Source: CAZUXE01 sp964624585
Lineage (GTDB): Bacteria; Hydrothermota; Tepidihabitantia; B3-TA06
NCBI GenBank assembly: GCA_964624585.1
Contig: CAZUXE010000009.1
Span: 1 to 64,000, forward strand
Reading direction: 5' to 3'
Length of the DNA stretch: 64,000 nucleotides
Below, piece after piece: positions 49,904 through 59,758 of this stretch. The notes under the pieces were generated by a model. That model worked only from the letters and a program-made list of their open reading frames with translations. It had not been told where the DNA came from and made no database searches. Position 1 is the stretch's first letter. Each line of letters opens with the position of its first letter. The position numbers and the translations under genes are program-made.

Positions 49904-52900
49904 TACCGTATCCTTACTTGATAACGCAGACTATGTCGACCAAAATCGTCGCGTTCCAGAATAATATCCTGATTTTCGTTAATATTGTATTCTACCCTGA
50001 ATTCATGTTGGTTAGAGGTAAGTCTTCCTTGTGAAAGCGCTAAAGTATAGGAAATAAACCACTTGTTGCCGAAATATTTGCCTACTGTAACCTTTGTTGG
50101 GATGCTATCGGTTACTCCTAAATTCTCTATTGTGAATATATCCAATTTGGTTTGTTTGCGCAGGTAATCTGAAATGGTTACCCCGATATAGCCGCCCAAA
50201 AGGTCAGATACGGGTATATCCATATTGGTTACATCCAAATTCGCTTTACGAAGGTGAAGATATGTTATAATTTCAGATTCAGACCACACCGGCGGATCGG
50301 AGTAGAATTCTATAATGGGGGCGGAGAGCGTTCCGCTCATATGTACAATTATCTTAATCAATTCTTGTTTACCGCCGCGTTCATGAATTTCGCTAGTTGG
50401 CATAACAGCCCATAAATCGAACTCAGGGTTGATATCTTGAGTGCCGGCAAAGCTTATTCGTGAGTCGTCGCGGATTCTAAAAACATGGTCAAGATAGTAG
50501 AACCTTCCCTGACGCGCTTGCAGCCATCCGGTTAAGCGAAGTCCCGTATTATCTTTTTGAACAATTTTTATGTCGGGAACAACCTCAACCTGCATCATAT
50601 CATTACGTAGCCAAATATTACGTGAGCCGGTTATTGAGATATCAATATAAGTGGGAAATGGAGCCGATGACTGCTTGGCGTCTGCTTTTTTTGTCGGGCG
50701 TGGCGAAGAGTCGCCTAACTTAATTTCGTCAGTCAGGCCGTAGGTTACGAATGCTTCCTTAAGATTGATATCACCACGTATATCCAGATATTCGCCGCTG
50801 CGGTTCTCAAGACTCAATGTCCCTCCGCAAATAGCGTGTATGTGTCGGTTAGATGAAAAGAATATATCTTTGAATGAAAAGGAGAAGAAATAGGGGTAGG
50901 GGGGAGTAAATAAAAGATAGTTGCCTCTTCCGCGAATAGTTCCCTTTCCAACGGTGCCTTCCATTTTATCCAGAATCATCTCTCCATTTCTAAACAAGAG
51001 TTCAGCGCTTGTTGCCGTGCTGGTAAGGTTCACAATAGGCACATAAACCGTACCATTTTTTATCCGTAACCATCCTTTAATGTCAGGTTGAGCGAGGTTG
51101 CCTGAAACATTAAGCTTTGCCGTTACCAATCCCTGCTTAAGGTTCAGGATATTTTTAAGAAAGAAAAACGGCCAAGTTCCAATATCATTTATATCAAGAT
51201 TGATGTTGAAATGTTGGACGAGCGAAGTATCGTTAAGCTTATAGTAAACTTTGCCATCCGCCTTAGATTCGTTTTCATTATTGAGAGCTGAGAGAGTAAA
51301 ATTTAATTTCTTCATATCCAGTTCACCCATAAACTCTACACTGTCGGCTTGGACCATATCTACATTAAGGTCAGCTGCAAAAGCCTGTATAAGGATAGTC
51401 TTTTGATTACCAACTCCACGGCTGGCAATTTGAGCTGAAATGCGTCCGCTGGAATTTTGCGGCAGGCCTAAAAGTTCTTGTAATACTTCAAGGTTTACTC
51501 CGTGTAGCGATAACTCCCAACGGGGAAGTTCGCCTGAACGCCATGAAGCAAAGGTTCCAAGTTCACCGTCTCCTACGAAGAAGTATACAGGCGTAAGGTA
51601 AAGCGAATCACCTTCGTAGCCTACAGTAAACGGAAACCGGTTTTCCACCGTATCTTGTTTGGCGACAAGCAAGGTTTTATTACAGTCGTAGCGTATTTCC
51701 TGGCGTTTTGTGCTTAGGCGAAGCGCTCCATCGGTAGTCAAGCTTAGATTTTTACCTGCCGAAGCATTGGCGTGCAAATAGGCGTCGCTGATTTTAAGAT
51801 TGAGATTAATTTTTTCTTCTCCCAATCCACTGATGCCCGATAAACTAAAGTTGGCCTTGCCTGCAAGATTAACAGGGTCAAAGCTGTTCATATCAACATA
51901 AGCTTGAGAGAAGAAGGCTTCATCTGATCGAAGAAGCAATGCTCCCGATATCAATGGGCGACTATCTGAACCCTCCAACTTAAGTTGACCGTTGACATCT
52001 GCTGCAATTCCTTTACCCAAAGGATTAAGACTGCCAAGACTAGCCAGTTTGAAGTTTTGAATATCCAAAAAACCTGTAAGGGTATCTGATGAGAATGTCC
52101 CCGATGCCCTAATTTGGGTGAGATCGTCTTTGAAAATAAGGCTATCTACATCAATTTTTCCGCCACTGAAACGCGAGTTGAATCGACATTGTCCAGAATT
52201 GATATTTTGAATTTTAATGTTCTGGATGTTACCGCTTAAACTCCCTTGATTAGTAATAAATTCATATATTGCATCTAATTGACCTTCAAAACTTATAGGC
52301 GATTTTCCTTCAGGAAAAATAACTGCTTTGTTAGCCTGGAGACGTGCATTTGCTCTTTCTGCAACAAAATCATAGTCCAGATTAATTTTTCCCTTAAATT
52401 GCATAGGTAAGCCCGCATCTTGTTTTAGAATAAGTTCGTCTACAGAAATATCTGCTGTAATTGAGCTATCAAAAATATTTAAGCTTCCATAGCCTGAAAT
52501 GAGTCCCTTTTTGTCAGAAGCTGATAATCCAATATTAAATTTTCCGCTTTTTCCGTTTGCCTTAAGAGAAAGGTCGGCGAGAGAGAATTGTGGAGCGGAA
52601 AAGTTTTTAAGTTCAATAGAGCAATTCCCGCCGTATCCCAAGCTATCTTTGTTTATGATACCTTTAGCGTAAAGGAAGCCGTTTAAGTTTTGTGGCGCCG
52701 CTTCATTAAGGTCAATTTTTGCCTGCTTAAGTGTGGCGTTGAAATTACCGGCATCTATATGTATGCTGCCTTTTAAGAGGGAATGTAGTGTGAAGATGGT
52801 TAAATTGTCCATATGGATGGTATCTGGAGCGGAGTATGCGAAGTCGCACTGAGCGGAACGAAGGGTTAGGCGGTCTGTGGCGTTGAGTTTTATTTTCAAA

Positions 52901-53481
52901 TTGCTTCGCCTTAGACGGCCTTTCAGCATATGAGGTCTGATCTGAAGGCGGGTGTTTAAGTCAATATCCTTAAATATCAGGGTATCTGCTAACTCAATAT
53001 AGCCGTTTCGGATGTTAAGTTTAGCAAGGTCAAGCGAAAAATTAGGATCAAATGGTTCTGTCTCTTTTGTGGTATCGGGTTCCGGTAGAAGCCATCGTGC
53101 ATGAGGACGAATTAATCGTATAGAACGTACGTCAAGGCGTTTCTCAAGTATCATGGGGAGAAGACGATAGGTAAGATGCAGGCGTTCAACCTCAATGTAA
53201 TGATTACCGTCTTGAACAATCCTTAATTGAGAAAAATTGATTCCGCCGAACATATCGCCCCAAACCGCATCGTAGGCAACGGCAATTCCTTGTCCTTCTG
53301 CTGCGTTAAGTAGATGCTTTATTATTTCATCCCGCAATGGAGCGCGAAAGACGTATGACATAAGAAAAATTCCCAGTATAGAAATAAAAGCAATTACCAA
53401 AAACCGCATCCATCTAAATCGCGGATGCAGCGCGTGGTGGCGTTCGCCCCATTTAATCTTTAACTTTTTAAGTCTTGCCAT
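49900..53481 (-). CDS. tamB: TamB-like translocation and assembly module protein
   Basis: The 1193-residue protein has one N-terminal transmembrane helix (about 26-45, FLVIAFISILGIFLMSYVF), then over a thousand residues of repetitive beta-strand sequence typical of AsmA/TamB bridge proteins. The C-terminal DUF490 domain runs from about 900 (DIKIVQKDNTGLRLTGWLQARQG, and FGNKWFISYTLALSQGRLTSNQHEFRVEYNI). TamB spans the periplasm and moves lipids or helps barrel assembly together with TamA. The tamA-like gene lies just upstream (68-bp gap) and priA follows with a 4-nt overlap. The usual size is about 1250. Confidence 0.9.
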   Translation of the reverse strand: MARLKKLKIKWGERHHALHPRFRWMRFLVIAFISILGIFLMSYVFRAPLRDEIIKHLLNAAEGQGIAVAYDAVWGDMFGGINFSQLRIVQDGNHYIEVERLHLTYRLLPMILEKRLDVRSIRLIRPHARWLLPEPDTTKETEPFDPNFSLDLAKLNIRNGYIELADTLIFKDIDLNTRLQIRPHMLKGRLRRSNLKIKLNATDRLTLRSAQCDFAYSAPDTIHMDNLTIFTLHSLLKGSIHIDAGNFNATLKQAKIDLNEAAPQNLNGFLYAKGIINKDSLGYGGNCSIELKNFSAPQFSLADLSLKANGKSGKFNIGLSASDKKGLISGYGSLNIFDSSITADISVDELILKQDAGLPMQFKGKINLDYDFVAERANARLQANKAVIFPEGKSPISFEGQLDAIYEFITNQGSLSGNIQNIKIQNINSGQCRFNSRFSGGKIDVDSLIFKDDLTQIRASGTFSSDTLTGFLDIQNFKLASLGSLNPLGKGIAADVNGQLKLEGSDSRPLISGALLLRSDEAFFSQAYVDMNSFDPVNLAGKANFSLSGISGLGEEKINLNLKISDAYLHANASAGKNLSLTTDGALRLSTKRQEIRYDCNKTLLVAKQDTVENRFPFTVGYEGDSLYLTPVYFFVGDGELGTFASWRSGELPRWELSLHGVNLEVLQELLGLPQNSSGRISAQIASRGVGNQKTILIQAFAADLNVDMVQADSVEFMGELDMKKLNFTLSALNNENESKADGKVYYKLNDTSLVQHFNINLDINDIGTWPFFFLKNILNLKQGLVTAKLNVSGNLAQPDIKGWLRIKNGTVYVPIVNLTSTATSAELLFRNGEMILDKMEGTVGKGTIRGRGNYLLFTPPYPYFFSFSFKDIFFSSNRHIHAICGGTLSLENRSGEYLDIRGDINLKEAFVTYGLTDEIKLGDSSPRPTKKADAKQSSAPFPTYIDISITGSRNIWLRNDMMQVEVVPDIKIVQKDNTGLRLTGWLQARQGRFYYLDHVFRIRDDSRISFAGTQDINPEFDLWAVMPTSEIHERGGKQELIKIIVHMSGTLSAPIIEFYSDPPVWSESEIITYLHLRKANLDVTNMDIPVSDLLGGYIGVTISDYLRKQTKLDIFTIENLGVTDSIPTKVTVGKYFGNKWFISYTLALSQGRLTSNQHEFRVEYNINENQDIILERDDFGRHSLRYQVRIRY

Positions 53482-53549
53482 ATTTTTGCAGAGTTGTTGG
53501 AAAGTACAGCTTAGCCGTCGTTTTATGGCAGTTAAGGTTAGCGATTATC

Positions 53550-55388
53550 TTAAAAAGCATGCATGAAACCAAATTCCAGCCTTCCGCCGAATGTCCAGCT
53601 TTCCTTGAAGGGAAGAAAAGGCGTGGCGCCGTTTTTAGCATAATCCAATCTAACCGGTCCAATAGGAGTGCTTACTCTTATTCCTAGGCCTGGGCCCCAG
53701 CCCCAGTCGTTTTGATTTATAAGGTTAATGTTCCTGGAGCATACTCCTAGGTCAAGAAATAAGTCCAAACCTACAAGGTCAAAAAAATACGGAGTGCGGA
53801 GTTCAATATTGTTGACCATAAGCATAGTTCCAAAGTAACGAACGCTTTTTCCTGAAACGGTGGAATCGGGGCCGAAACTATAAGGAGCGAAGGCTCTGAT
53901 GGTTCCAGCACCTCCAAGGCTGAATTTTTCCAAATATCCAATATCTGTTGCTTGTTGTCCAGAATGGGGAAGAAGCAGTCCAGCTTTTATTCGCCAAGCC
54001 AGTACTGCTCTGAACGGTAAAGCTAGGTAGTTACGGAAATCACTTGAGAGTCGAATAAAATTGTTATCCCCGCCAAAGGGATTTCCTGCCCAGTCGGCAA
54101 AAGAATAAAGAAATACTCCGCTTGAGGGATTAAAAAAATCATTACGGCTGTCGAATATTATCGAAAGACGCATGAAATTTGTTGAACTGAATTTTTTAGA
54201 ATAATATGAGGTATCATTTGTCCATGAACGCTTTACCTGCATGGAAAGATTAGTAACCAGCCGATTGGAGAAATCTTTTTTGATACCAGCTTCACCTCCA
54301 ATTGTGAATATCAAAGTGGCAGGGTTTTGGGAATTATTGATAAGAGAATGTTCAATATAAGGAGAGAGGGTGAAATCAAGACCCAGAGGCAGTATTTTAG
54401 GATAAGTATTTTTGATATTCAACATGGCGTCGTAATCTATTCCCTGAAATTTGAAAGGAGAGTACTGTATTTTGAATTTAGGGTTATAGGTAAATTCAGC
54501 GGAAAGGGATATACCGCGATGGAATAAATTCAGGTTTTCCCAACCAGCGGTAAGCAACAGACGGTCAGGTTGAGGTGTAAGTGAATCGGTTTGTATACCT
54601 GCACCCAGAGTTATGGAACGGGTTTTTTGTCGAGTTAGCTTATATATTAAATCCAAGGAGTCTTGGTTTCCTGATTTAGGAATGCTGAAGTTGACCTCTA
54701 CCCTTGAAAAAAGAGACGTGGTATACAATAGGCGGGAGGCTCTATCCAATTTGGAAATAGAATACTGTTCACCTGGTTTGATTTTAATAGTACGAAAAAG
54801 AAAATCAGGAGATACAAATCCGTTTATTCCCTTAAAAGTAATAGAAGAAAGCCAAATTTTTCGTCCAGGAACAATGCTTAGATTAAGGTCAACCAGATAA
54901 GTTTTGGAAAGAGTATCAAGATTGACCACTACATAGGGATATCCTTTATCTTGATAATAGCGCTTCGTTGTTTTTTCAGTGCCAGCAAGGGCGCGTTTGG
55001 TTAAGGGTTTCCCTTTCTTTAATGGAATTTTGTTCTTAATTTCAGCGACGTCTTCATCAGGAACTCCAACGATGGTAACACTGTCTATTCTTAAACGCCT
55101 ACCCTCCATTATTCCAAATTCAAGTTTCTTTTTAGACGGATAATATTGGGGTGTAACCCTAACCTCGGGATAACCTTGATTACGGTAGAAGTAAACCAGT
55201 TCAAAAGAATCACGCGATACCTTTGATTCAAGATATGTGTCTTTGCGTTGGGTAATAATTACCCTTGACAGGCGTGAGTTGGAGTAGTGGTGGTTTCCCT
55301 TAAAAGTAATTCGCCGTATAGCGCTCTCGCTTGTCCCTGTCCCAAATAGGAGGAAAAGGACAAGGAGCCTAAATAACGAAACGGCCAT
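53550..55388 (-). CDS. tamA: TamA/BamA-like Omp85 outer-membrane protein
   Basis: The 612-residue protein has a signal peptide (MAVSLFRLLVLFLLFG...), three POTRA domains in the first 270 residues (IRRITFKGNHHYSNSRLSRVI, RIDSVTIVGVPDEDVAEIK, WLSSITFKGINGFVSPDFL) and a barrel from about 275. The barrel carries the Omp85 signatures GGAGTIRAFAPYSFGPD and GWGPGLGIRVSTPIGPVRLDYA, and ends in FGFMHAF. Size and the neighbouring tamB support TamA over BamA, which is longer (five POTRA). Its start overlaps the M29-like peptidase gene by 20 nt. The symbol is inferred from context. Confidence 0.85.
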   Translation of the reverse strand: MAVSLFRLLVLFLLFGTGTSESAIRRITFKGNHHYSNSRLSRVIITQRKDTYLESKVSRDSFELVYFYRNQGYPEVRVTPQYYPSKKKLEFGIMEGRRLRIDSVTIVGVPDEDVAEIKNKIPLKKGKPLTKRALAGTEKTTKRYYQDKGYPYVVVNLDTLSKTYLVDLNLSIVPGRKIWLSSITFKGINGFVSPDFLFRTIKIKPGEQYSISKLDRASRLLYTTSLFSRVEVNFSIPKSGNQDSLDLIYKLTRQKTRSITLGAGIQTDSLTPQPDRLLLTAGWENLNLFHRGISLSAEFTYNPKFKIQYSPFKFQGIDYDAMLNIKNTYPKILPLGLDFTLSPYIEHSLINNSQNPATLIFTIGGEAGIKKDFSNRLVTNLSMQVKRSWTNDTSYYSKKFSSTNFMRLSIIFDSRNDFFNPSSGVFLYSFADWAGNPFGGDNNFIRLSSDFRNYLALPFRAVLAWRIKAGLLLPHSGQQATDIGYLEKFSLGGAGTIRAFAPYSFGPDSTVSGKSVRYFGTMLMVNNIELRTPYFFDLVGLDLFLDLGVCSRNINLINQNDWGWGPGLGIRVSTPIGPVRLDYAKNGATPFLPFKESWTFGGRLEFGFMHAF

Positions 55389-56316
55389 CCTTCATTATCA
55401 CCCGACCGTCAGCTTCTACAGTCGGTTTCAAAATCATTCCGTCAAGGTGAACATCAACCTTGACCCTTCCGCCAAAAGTGGAATTATCACCAAAGGCTAA
55501 ATGAATGGTACCCATAACCTTTTCATCTTCAAGAACGTTGCCTGTAATTTTTGCTTTGTGGTTAGTTCCTATTCCTAATTCAGCGAGATTGCGTCCTTTA
55601 GGACCTGGCGCATCAAGCATACGACGAAGCTTTCCCCTGTCGCCTTTGATACTAACCGCTTTGCCTTTGTCTATTTCAATAATTATAGGTTGAGGTAGCA
55701 TTCCTATACCTGAAAAACTGGCGTCGAATACTGCGATTCCAGAACTTTTGGTTTCTAAAGGAGCTACATAGATTTCCCCAGCCGGAAGGTTGGAAAAAGA
55801 ACCTGGAGTGGTTAATATTCCAGTATCTTGGAGAAAATCTCGTGTTTCTGTGATGATTTCCACATCAGTACCTGCTTTGGAGCTTATATGAACTTTCTTG
55901 ACTCCTTTAAGTAATTTAGCCAATTTTTCGGTACGTTTTTTTATTTCCGTATAATCGGCGCCCATTGTACGCCCGATCATGTCTTCTGTTACATCGGGCA
56001 AAGTGGCTCCGCGCGCCCCTTTGAGTACCGCTTTGCGACGCGCTTGAGTGTGGGTCATTGATTTTGAGACAGGGATAAGGAATACATCAGCGCTTTTAAG
56101 TAAATCGGCAACATAAGCAGGTGGCTCCTGGCCATGCTGTTTTGGAGAAATAATTTCGCACATAGTCGCATCAGCCCCAAGCTTTACAAGTTCATCAAAT
56201 AAATCTGCGCCTATATTTCGTTTAGGTTTGTCGCAAATTACAACAGCCCGTTCTCCTTTCTTAACTTCTAAGCATTTATGAACTATGTTTTTTATACCTT
56301 TTTGATAGTTATTCAC
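55369..56316 (-). CDS. M29-like (AmpS/thermophilic) aminopeptidase family protein
   Basis: The 315-residue protein resembles aminopeptidases of the M29/aminopeptidase T group. The C-terminal half carries the metal-site blocks NLAELGIGTNHKAKITGNVLEDEKVMGTIHLAFGDN with Glu and His, and KVDVHLDGMILKPTVEADG with His and Asp. The N-terminal half is a Rossmann-like alpha/beta domain (ERAVVICDKPKRNIGADLFDEL). The family length is usually near 400, so this is a shorter version. It probably cleaves peptides in the cytoplasm. It overlaps the tamA-like gene by 20 nt and follows gatB by 72 bp. Confidence 0.75.
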   Translation of the reverse strand: MNNYQKGIKNIVHKCLEVKKGERAVVICDKPKRNIGADLFDELVKLGADATMCEIISPKQHGQEPPAYVADLLKSADVFLIPVSKSMTHTQARRKAVLKGARGATLPDVTEDMIGRTMGADYTEIKKRTEKLAKLLKGVKKVHISSKAGTDVEIITETRDFLQDTGILTTPGSFSNLPAGEIYVAPLETKSSGIAVFDASFSGIGMLPQPIIIEIDKGKAVSIKGDRGKLRRMLDAPGPKGRNLAELGIGTNHKAKITGNVLEDEKVMGTIHLAFGDNSTFGGRVKVDVHLDGMILKPTVEADGRVIMKDGRFVI

Positions 56317-56388
56317 TTTCTTTCTCCTTCAAGCTTGCTCAATCATAGGAAATCCGTTATCTAATCAATTAACCGGAATTCCGGAAAG

Positions 56389-57813
56389 TTACAAAAATTT
56401 CTCCAGCGCTTTACGAACAACGTTAGGGTCGCCTTTCCCTTTAAGTTCTTTCATACACTGTCCTAGCAAAAACCCTATAACTCCTGTTTTTCCGTTTCGG
56501 TACTTTTGGACAGGTTCAGGGTTGCTTTTAATTATTTTTTTAGCCGCCGCATCAATTGTACTTGAGTCCGATACTGTTTCCAAATCCATCTCTTCTACAA
56601 GTAGTGCAGCTGGTTTTCCACTATCAGCCATAGCAGCGAGTACGCTTTTTGCAGCGGGTCTGGTGAGTTTCCCTTCACGGAGCATGGATATCAGGTTAGC
56701 CATTTCCTTAGCTTCCACTTTGAATTGACTTATAGTTTGTTTGCGTTCTAGCATATATCCTCGGGCTTCATTCATAAGCCATGTGGAAGCCTCTTTCACG
56801 GAGACCCCTGAATTAATCAAGGCTGAAAAGTAGGTCTCCCATGGAGGCTCTGAGCTTAGAACCTCCGCATCCTGTTTAGTAAGTCCGGCCTTAACCATTC
56901 TATCACGTTTTTCCGTTGGGAGTTCAGGTAGATTCGATGCAATATTCTCGATCTCCGATTTATCAAGGATTAGTGGTGGAAGGTCTGGTTCAGGGAAGTA
57001 GCGATAGTCCGCTGCTGTTTCCTTAATCCGCATAGGTTTAAGGGAGCGAGTTTTCTCATCCCATAGATATGTGGTTTGAATTATTTGTTTGCCTGCCCGT
57101 AGGCATTCAATTTGGTTCGCGACAGCTTTTTCAATTCCTTCCCTAACCGCCTTAAAAGAGTTGAGGTTTTTAATTTCCGAACGTACTCCAAGCTTTTTCT
57201 GTCCCTTAAGTCTAACACTTATGTTTGGCTCACACCTGAAATGTCCCTTTTCCATTTCTGCGTCAGATACCCCAAGGGTGCGTAAGATTAAACGAAGTTC
57301 TTTAAGGTAAGCGTCAGCTTCGGCAGCACTTGTAATATCGGGTTCTGTTACAATCTCTGCTAATGCGACCCCGCAACGGTTGAAGTCAACTAAGCTTTGG
57401 TCTGCTAAATGAGTAAGCTTTCCTGCATCCTCTTCCAAATGAATACGCCTTATGCGTACTTTTTTGTTAAATCCGGGAAGTTTTAGCTCTCCGTGTTCAG
57501 CTAAAGGATAGTCGTACTGGGTAATTTGGTATCCTTTTGAGAGATCGGGTGAAAAGTAATGTTTTCGCGCCCACCTTGAATGGAGATTAACCTTGCATCC
57601 CAAGGCTAAGGCCGCTTTTATACCAAGTTTTATAGCAGTGTCGTTGGTTTGAGGGAGTACGCCGGGAAGTCCAAGGCATATTGGGCATACGTTTGTGTTG
57701 GGAATTGCATTTGTATCTATCCTGCATCTACAAAACATCTTGGAGTTTGTTGCCAGTTGGGTATGAACTTCTATGCCTATAACTACTTCGTATTCTTTTT
57801 TTAAGCCAACCAT
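56389..57813 (-). CDS. gatB: aspartyl/glutamyl-tRNA amidotransferase subunit B
   Basis: GatB carries the kinase and tRNA-binding part of the GatCAB complex that turns Glu-tRNA(Gln) or Asp-tRNA(Asn) into the amide. From the ATG at 57811-57813 the protein has 474 residues, the usual size: VVIGIEVHTQLATNSKMFCRC, CPICLGLPGVLP (zinc cysteines), LEEDAGK, and the YqeY-like tail at about 330-474. The longer frame to 57861 adds 16 residues inside gatA. The start follows the gatA stop by one base. Confidence 0.96.
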   Translation of the reverse strand: MVGLKKEYEVVIGIEVHTQLATNSKMFCRCRIDTNAIPNTNVCPICLGLPGVLPQTNDTAIKLGIKAALALGCKVNLHSRWARKHYFSPDLSKGYQITQYDYPLAEHGELKLPGFNKKVRIRRIHLEEDAGKLTHLADQSLVDFNRCGVALAEIVTEPDITSAAEADAYLKELRLILRTLGVSDAEMEKGHFRCEPNISVRLKGQKKLGVRSEIKNLNSFKAVREGIEKAVANQIECLRAGKQIIQTTYLWDEKTRSLKPMRIKETAADYRYFPEPDLPPLILDKSEIENIASNLPELPTEKRDRMVKAGLTKQDAEVLSSEPPWETYFSALINSGVSVKEASTWLMNEARGYMLERKQTISQFKVEAKEMANLISMLREGKLTRPAAKSVLAAMADSGKPAALLVEEMDLETVSDSSTIDAAAKKIIKSNPEPVQKYRNGKTGVIGFLLGQCMKELKGKGDPNVVRKALEKFL

Positions 57814-57814
57814 A

Positions 57815-59227
57815 TCAGAAATGCCTTTCAAGCGCATGAGCAAAGCCCAAAAGTTTTGCATCTTGCCGGCGTGGGGCGGTTAGCTGAATGCCGACCGGCA
57901 GATTTTCTATTTTGTAGGGAGATGGAATTGAAATGGACGGTAATGCTGCTAAGGCGTTGGAGGTTGTGTATATGTCGGAAAGATACATTGATAACGGGTT
58001 ATCCTTTTTTTCGCCAATTTTGAATGCAGTGCTGGGAGCGGTTGGGGAAAGTAGAAAATCAACCTTTGCGAAGGCATCGGCGTATTGTTTACTTAGGGCT
58101 GCGCGATATTTAAGCGCGGTATTGTAGTAGGCGTCAATATAGCCTTCGGAAAGACCAAATGTGCCAATTAGTATACGGCGTTTAACCTCTTTTCCAAGTC
58201 CCTGCCCCCTTGTGGCAAAATAAGTTTCCATTAGTCCTTTTTTGGCTACCCTTAAACCGTAGCGAATGCCGTCGTAGCGGGCTAGGTTTGAAGATGCTTC
58301 TGCAAAGGTAAGAATTAAATAAGCGGCTACACTTTGTTTAACTAAAGGAAGACTAAGTTCAATTAAGTCAATACCCGTGTCTTGGAATGGCCTCATTATC
58401 GCTTGCTTCATTTCCGAATCTAAATCGTCAAAGCATTCCTTGATGTAAGCGATCCTAGTCCCTTGAGGAAGTTTTTCGGTAAGTTCCATAATATCAGGTG
58501 TTTGAGGATAGGTAGTTGAGTCGTTTTCGTCCGGTCCTGCTATAATTGAGTAAATAAGCGCCGCATCTTCAACGGTTTGAGTAATGGGGCATATTTGGTC
58601 GAGACTTGAGGCAAATGCCACTAAACCGTATCGTGAAACCCTGCCATAACTTGGACGAAAGCCAACAAGACCGCAGAATGCAGCCGGTTGACGTGCGGAA
58701 CCGCCTGTATCTGAACCAAGGGCCGCGGCAGCGCCCCCATAAGCTATAACTGCTGCAGAACCACCTGAGGAACCTCCAGCTACTTTGGTTTTGTCCAATG
58801 GATTGCGGACAACACCAAAGGTTGAAGTTTCATTAGAAGATCCCATGGCGAACTCGTCTAAATTAGTTTTTCCTATAATTATGGCTCCGGCGTTCTTTAA
58901 TCGCTTTACTACCGTAGCGTCATAAGGTGAGATGAAGTCTGCAAGAATTTTCGATGCGCAAGTGCATGATTCACCTTTAACGCATATATTATCCTTAATA
59001 GCTATAGGTAAACCGGCAAGCGGTTTCTTAGGGTTGGGGCGGATATTCTTATTATCCAACTCAAGGGCTTGCGTTTGAGCCTGTTCAAGAAATACATTGA
59101 TGAAGGCGTTGATATCTGTCTCATTGTCGTTAATATTTCGGCGAACCTGTTCGATTATATCGTAGGCGGTACATTCTTTGCGTTTTAGTGCCGGTATAAG
59201 TTCGGATAGAGGAGCGATACTACTCAT
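57815..59227 (-). CDS. gatA: aspartyl/glutamyl-tRNA amidotransferase subunit A
   Basis: GatA is the amidase that frees ammonia from glutamine for GatB. The 470-residue protein has the amidase triad: Lys in LPIAIKDNICVKG (near 80), Ser in the GGSSGGSAA loop and the nucleophile Ser in LGSDTGGSARQPAAFCG. I use the ATG at 59225-59227, which overlaps the gatC stop as ATGA; a second ATG three codons upstream is possible. Gene order gatC-gatA-gatB is normal. Confidence 0.96.
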   Translation of the reverse strand: MSSIAPLSELIPALKRKECTAYDIIEQVRRNINDNETDINAFINVFLEQAQTQALELDNKNIRPNPKKPLAGLPIAIKDNICVKGESCTCASKILADFISPYDATVVKRLKNAGAIIIGKTNLDEFAMGSSNETSTFGVVRNPLDKTKVAGGSSGGSAAVIAYGGAAAALGSDTGGSARQPAAFCGLVGFRPSYGRVSRYGLVAFASSLDQICPITQTVEDAALIYSIIAGPDENDSTTYPQTPDIMELTEKLPQGTRIAYIKECFDDLDSEMKQAIMRPFQDTGIDLIELSLPLVKQSVAAYLILTFAEASSNLARYDGIRYGLRVAKKGLMETYFATRGQGLGKEVKRRILIGTFGLSEGYIDAYYNTALKYRAALSKQYADAFAKVDFLLSPTAPSTAFKIGEKKDNPLSMYLSDIYTTSNALAALPSISIPSPYKIENLPVGIQLTAPRRQDAKLLGFAHALERHF

Positions 59228-59490
59228 TGCAACCATGCAGGGACGCTAAACTGTCCATTTTTAAGATATTTACTAAGTTTTTCAATATCAATATTATGAT
59301 CACGGGGCTTGTCCTTAATTCGAGGACATGGATAATCAAGAAGCATTTCTCCTTCAAGTTGAAGTTTTTGTAATTCTGAAAAGTAGGCGGTAATTTTTTC
59401 AAACTCAAAAGCGAAGCGTAAACTTTCTTCACTTGTTAAATCAATACGAGCCAGTGCGGCTACTTTAACAATTTCCTTATCTGTAACCAT
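59224..59490 (-). CDS. gatC: aspartyl/glutamyl-tRNA amidotransferase subunit C
   Basis: GatC is the 88-residue belt that wraps GatA and GatB. Conserved parts are VTDKEIVKVAALARIDLTSEE at the N-terminus, FEKITAYFSELQKLQ and the CPRIKDKPRDH segment, here the counterpart of the usual LREDxV. The gene starts the gatCAB operon. Its -10 box is six bases before the ATG and no Shine-Dalgarno is visible. Confidence 0.93.
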   Translation of the reverse strand: MVTDKEIVKVAALARIDLTSEESLRFAFEFEKITAYFSELQKLQLEGEMLLDYPCPRIKDKPRDHNIDIEKLSKYLKNGQFSVPAWLQ

Positions 59491-59496
59491 AATGTA

Positions 59497-59525
59497 AGTT
59501 TAACTTAGGCCGGACACGAAGTCAA
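59497..59525 (-). promoter_or_regulatory. promoter placed for a leaderless mRNA of gatC
   Basis: TTGACT (59525-59520), 17 bp, TAAACT (59502-59497), six bases, ATG at 59490. It probably drives the gatC-gatA-gatB-peptidase-tamA-tamB-priA run. Confidence 0.55.
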
Positions 59526-59758
59526 GGGAGTAAAAAATTATTATTGCTCAGGCATCAGCTATAGTGAAAGGATTTTTGGATTAGAAAATTATCGATGCCT
59601 TAAGGCACTGTCCGTTCTCTGTACGTCCTGCGTGTTGCTATTTTGTACGTTTGCGTGTTAAACAGACGCAGACTACCGAGGCTTTTCTGTCGGGTAAAGA
59701 TATTTTACGGCTGGAGGTATAAATTCCTGAATAACCCGAGATTATAGTATCCAGACGC

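Noticed and set aside
56373..56384. 12-bp palindrome CCGGAATTCCGG between gatB and the peptidase gene
   Set aside because: No loop and no T run. It could be a binding site, but a single short palindrome is weak evidence.
59526..59758. Possible structured RNA between gatC and the GyrI-like gene
   Set aside because: Only a short palindrome (TGCCTTAAGGCA) and scattered repeats are visible, with no closing stem or terminator.
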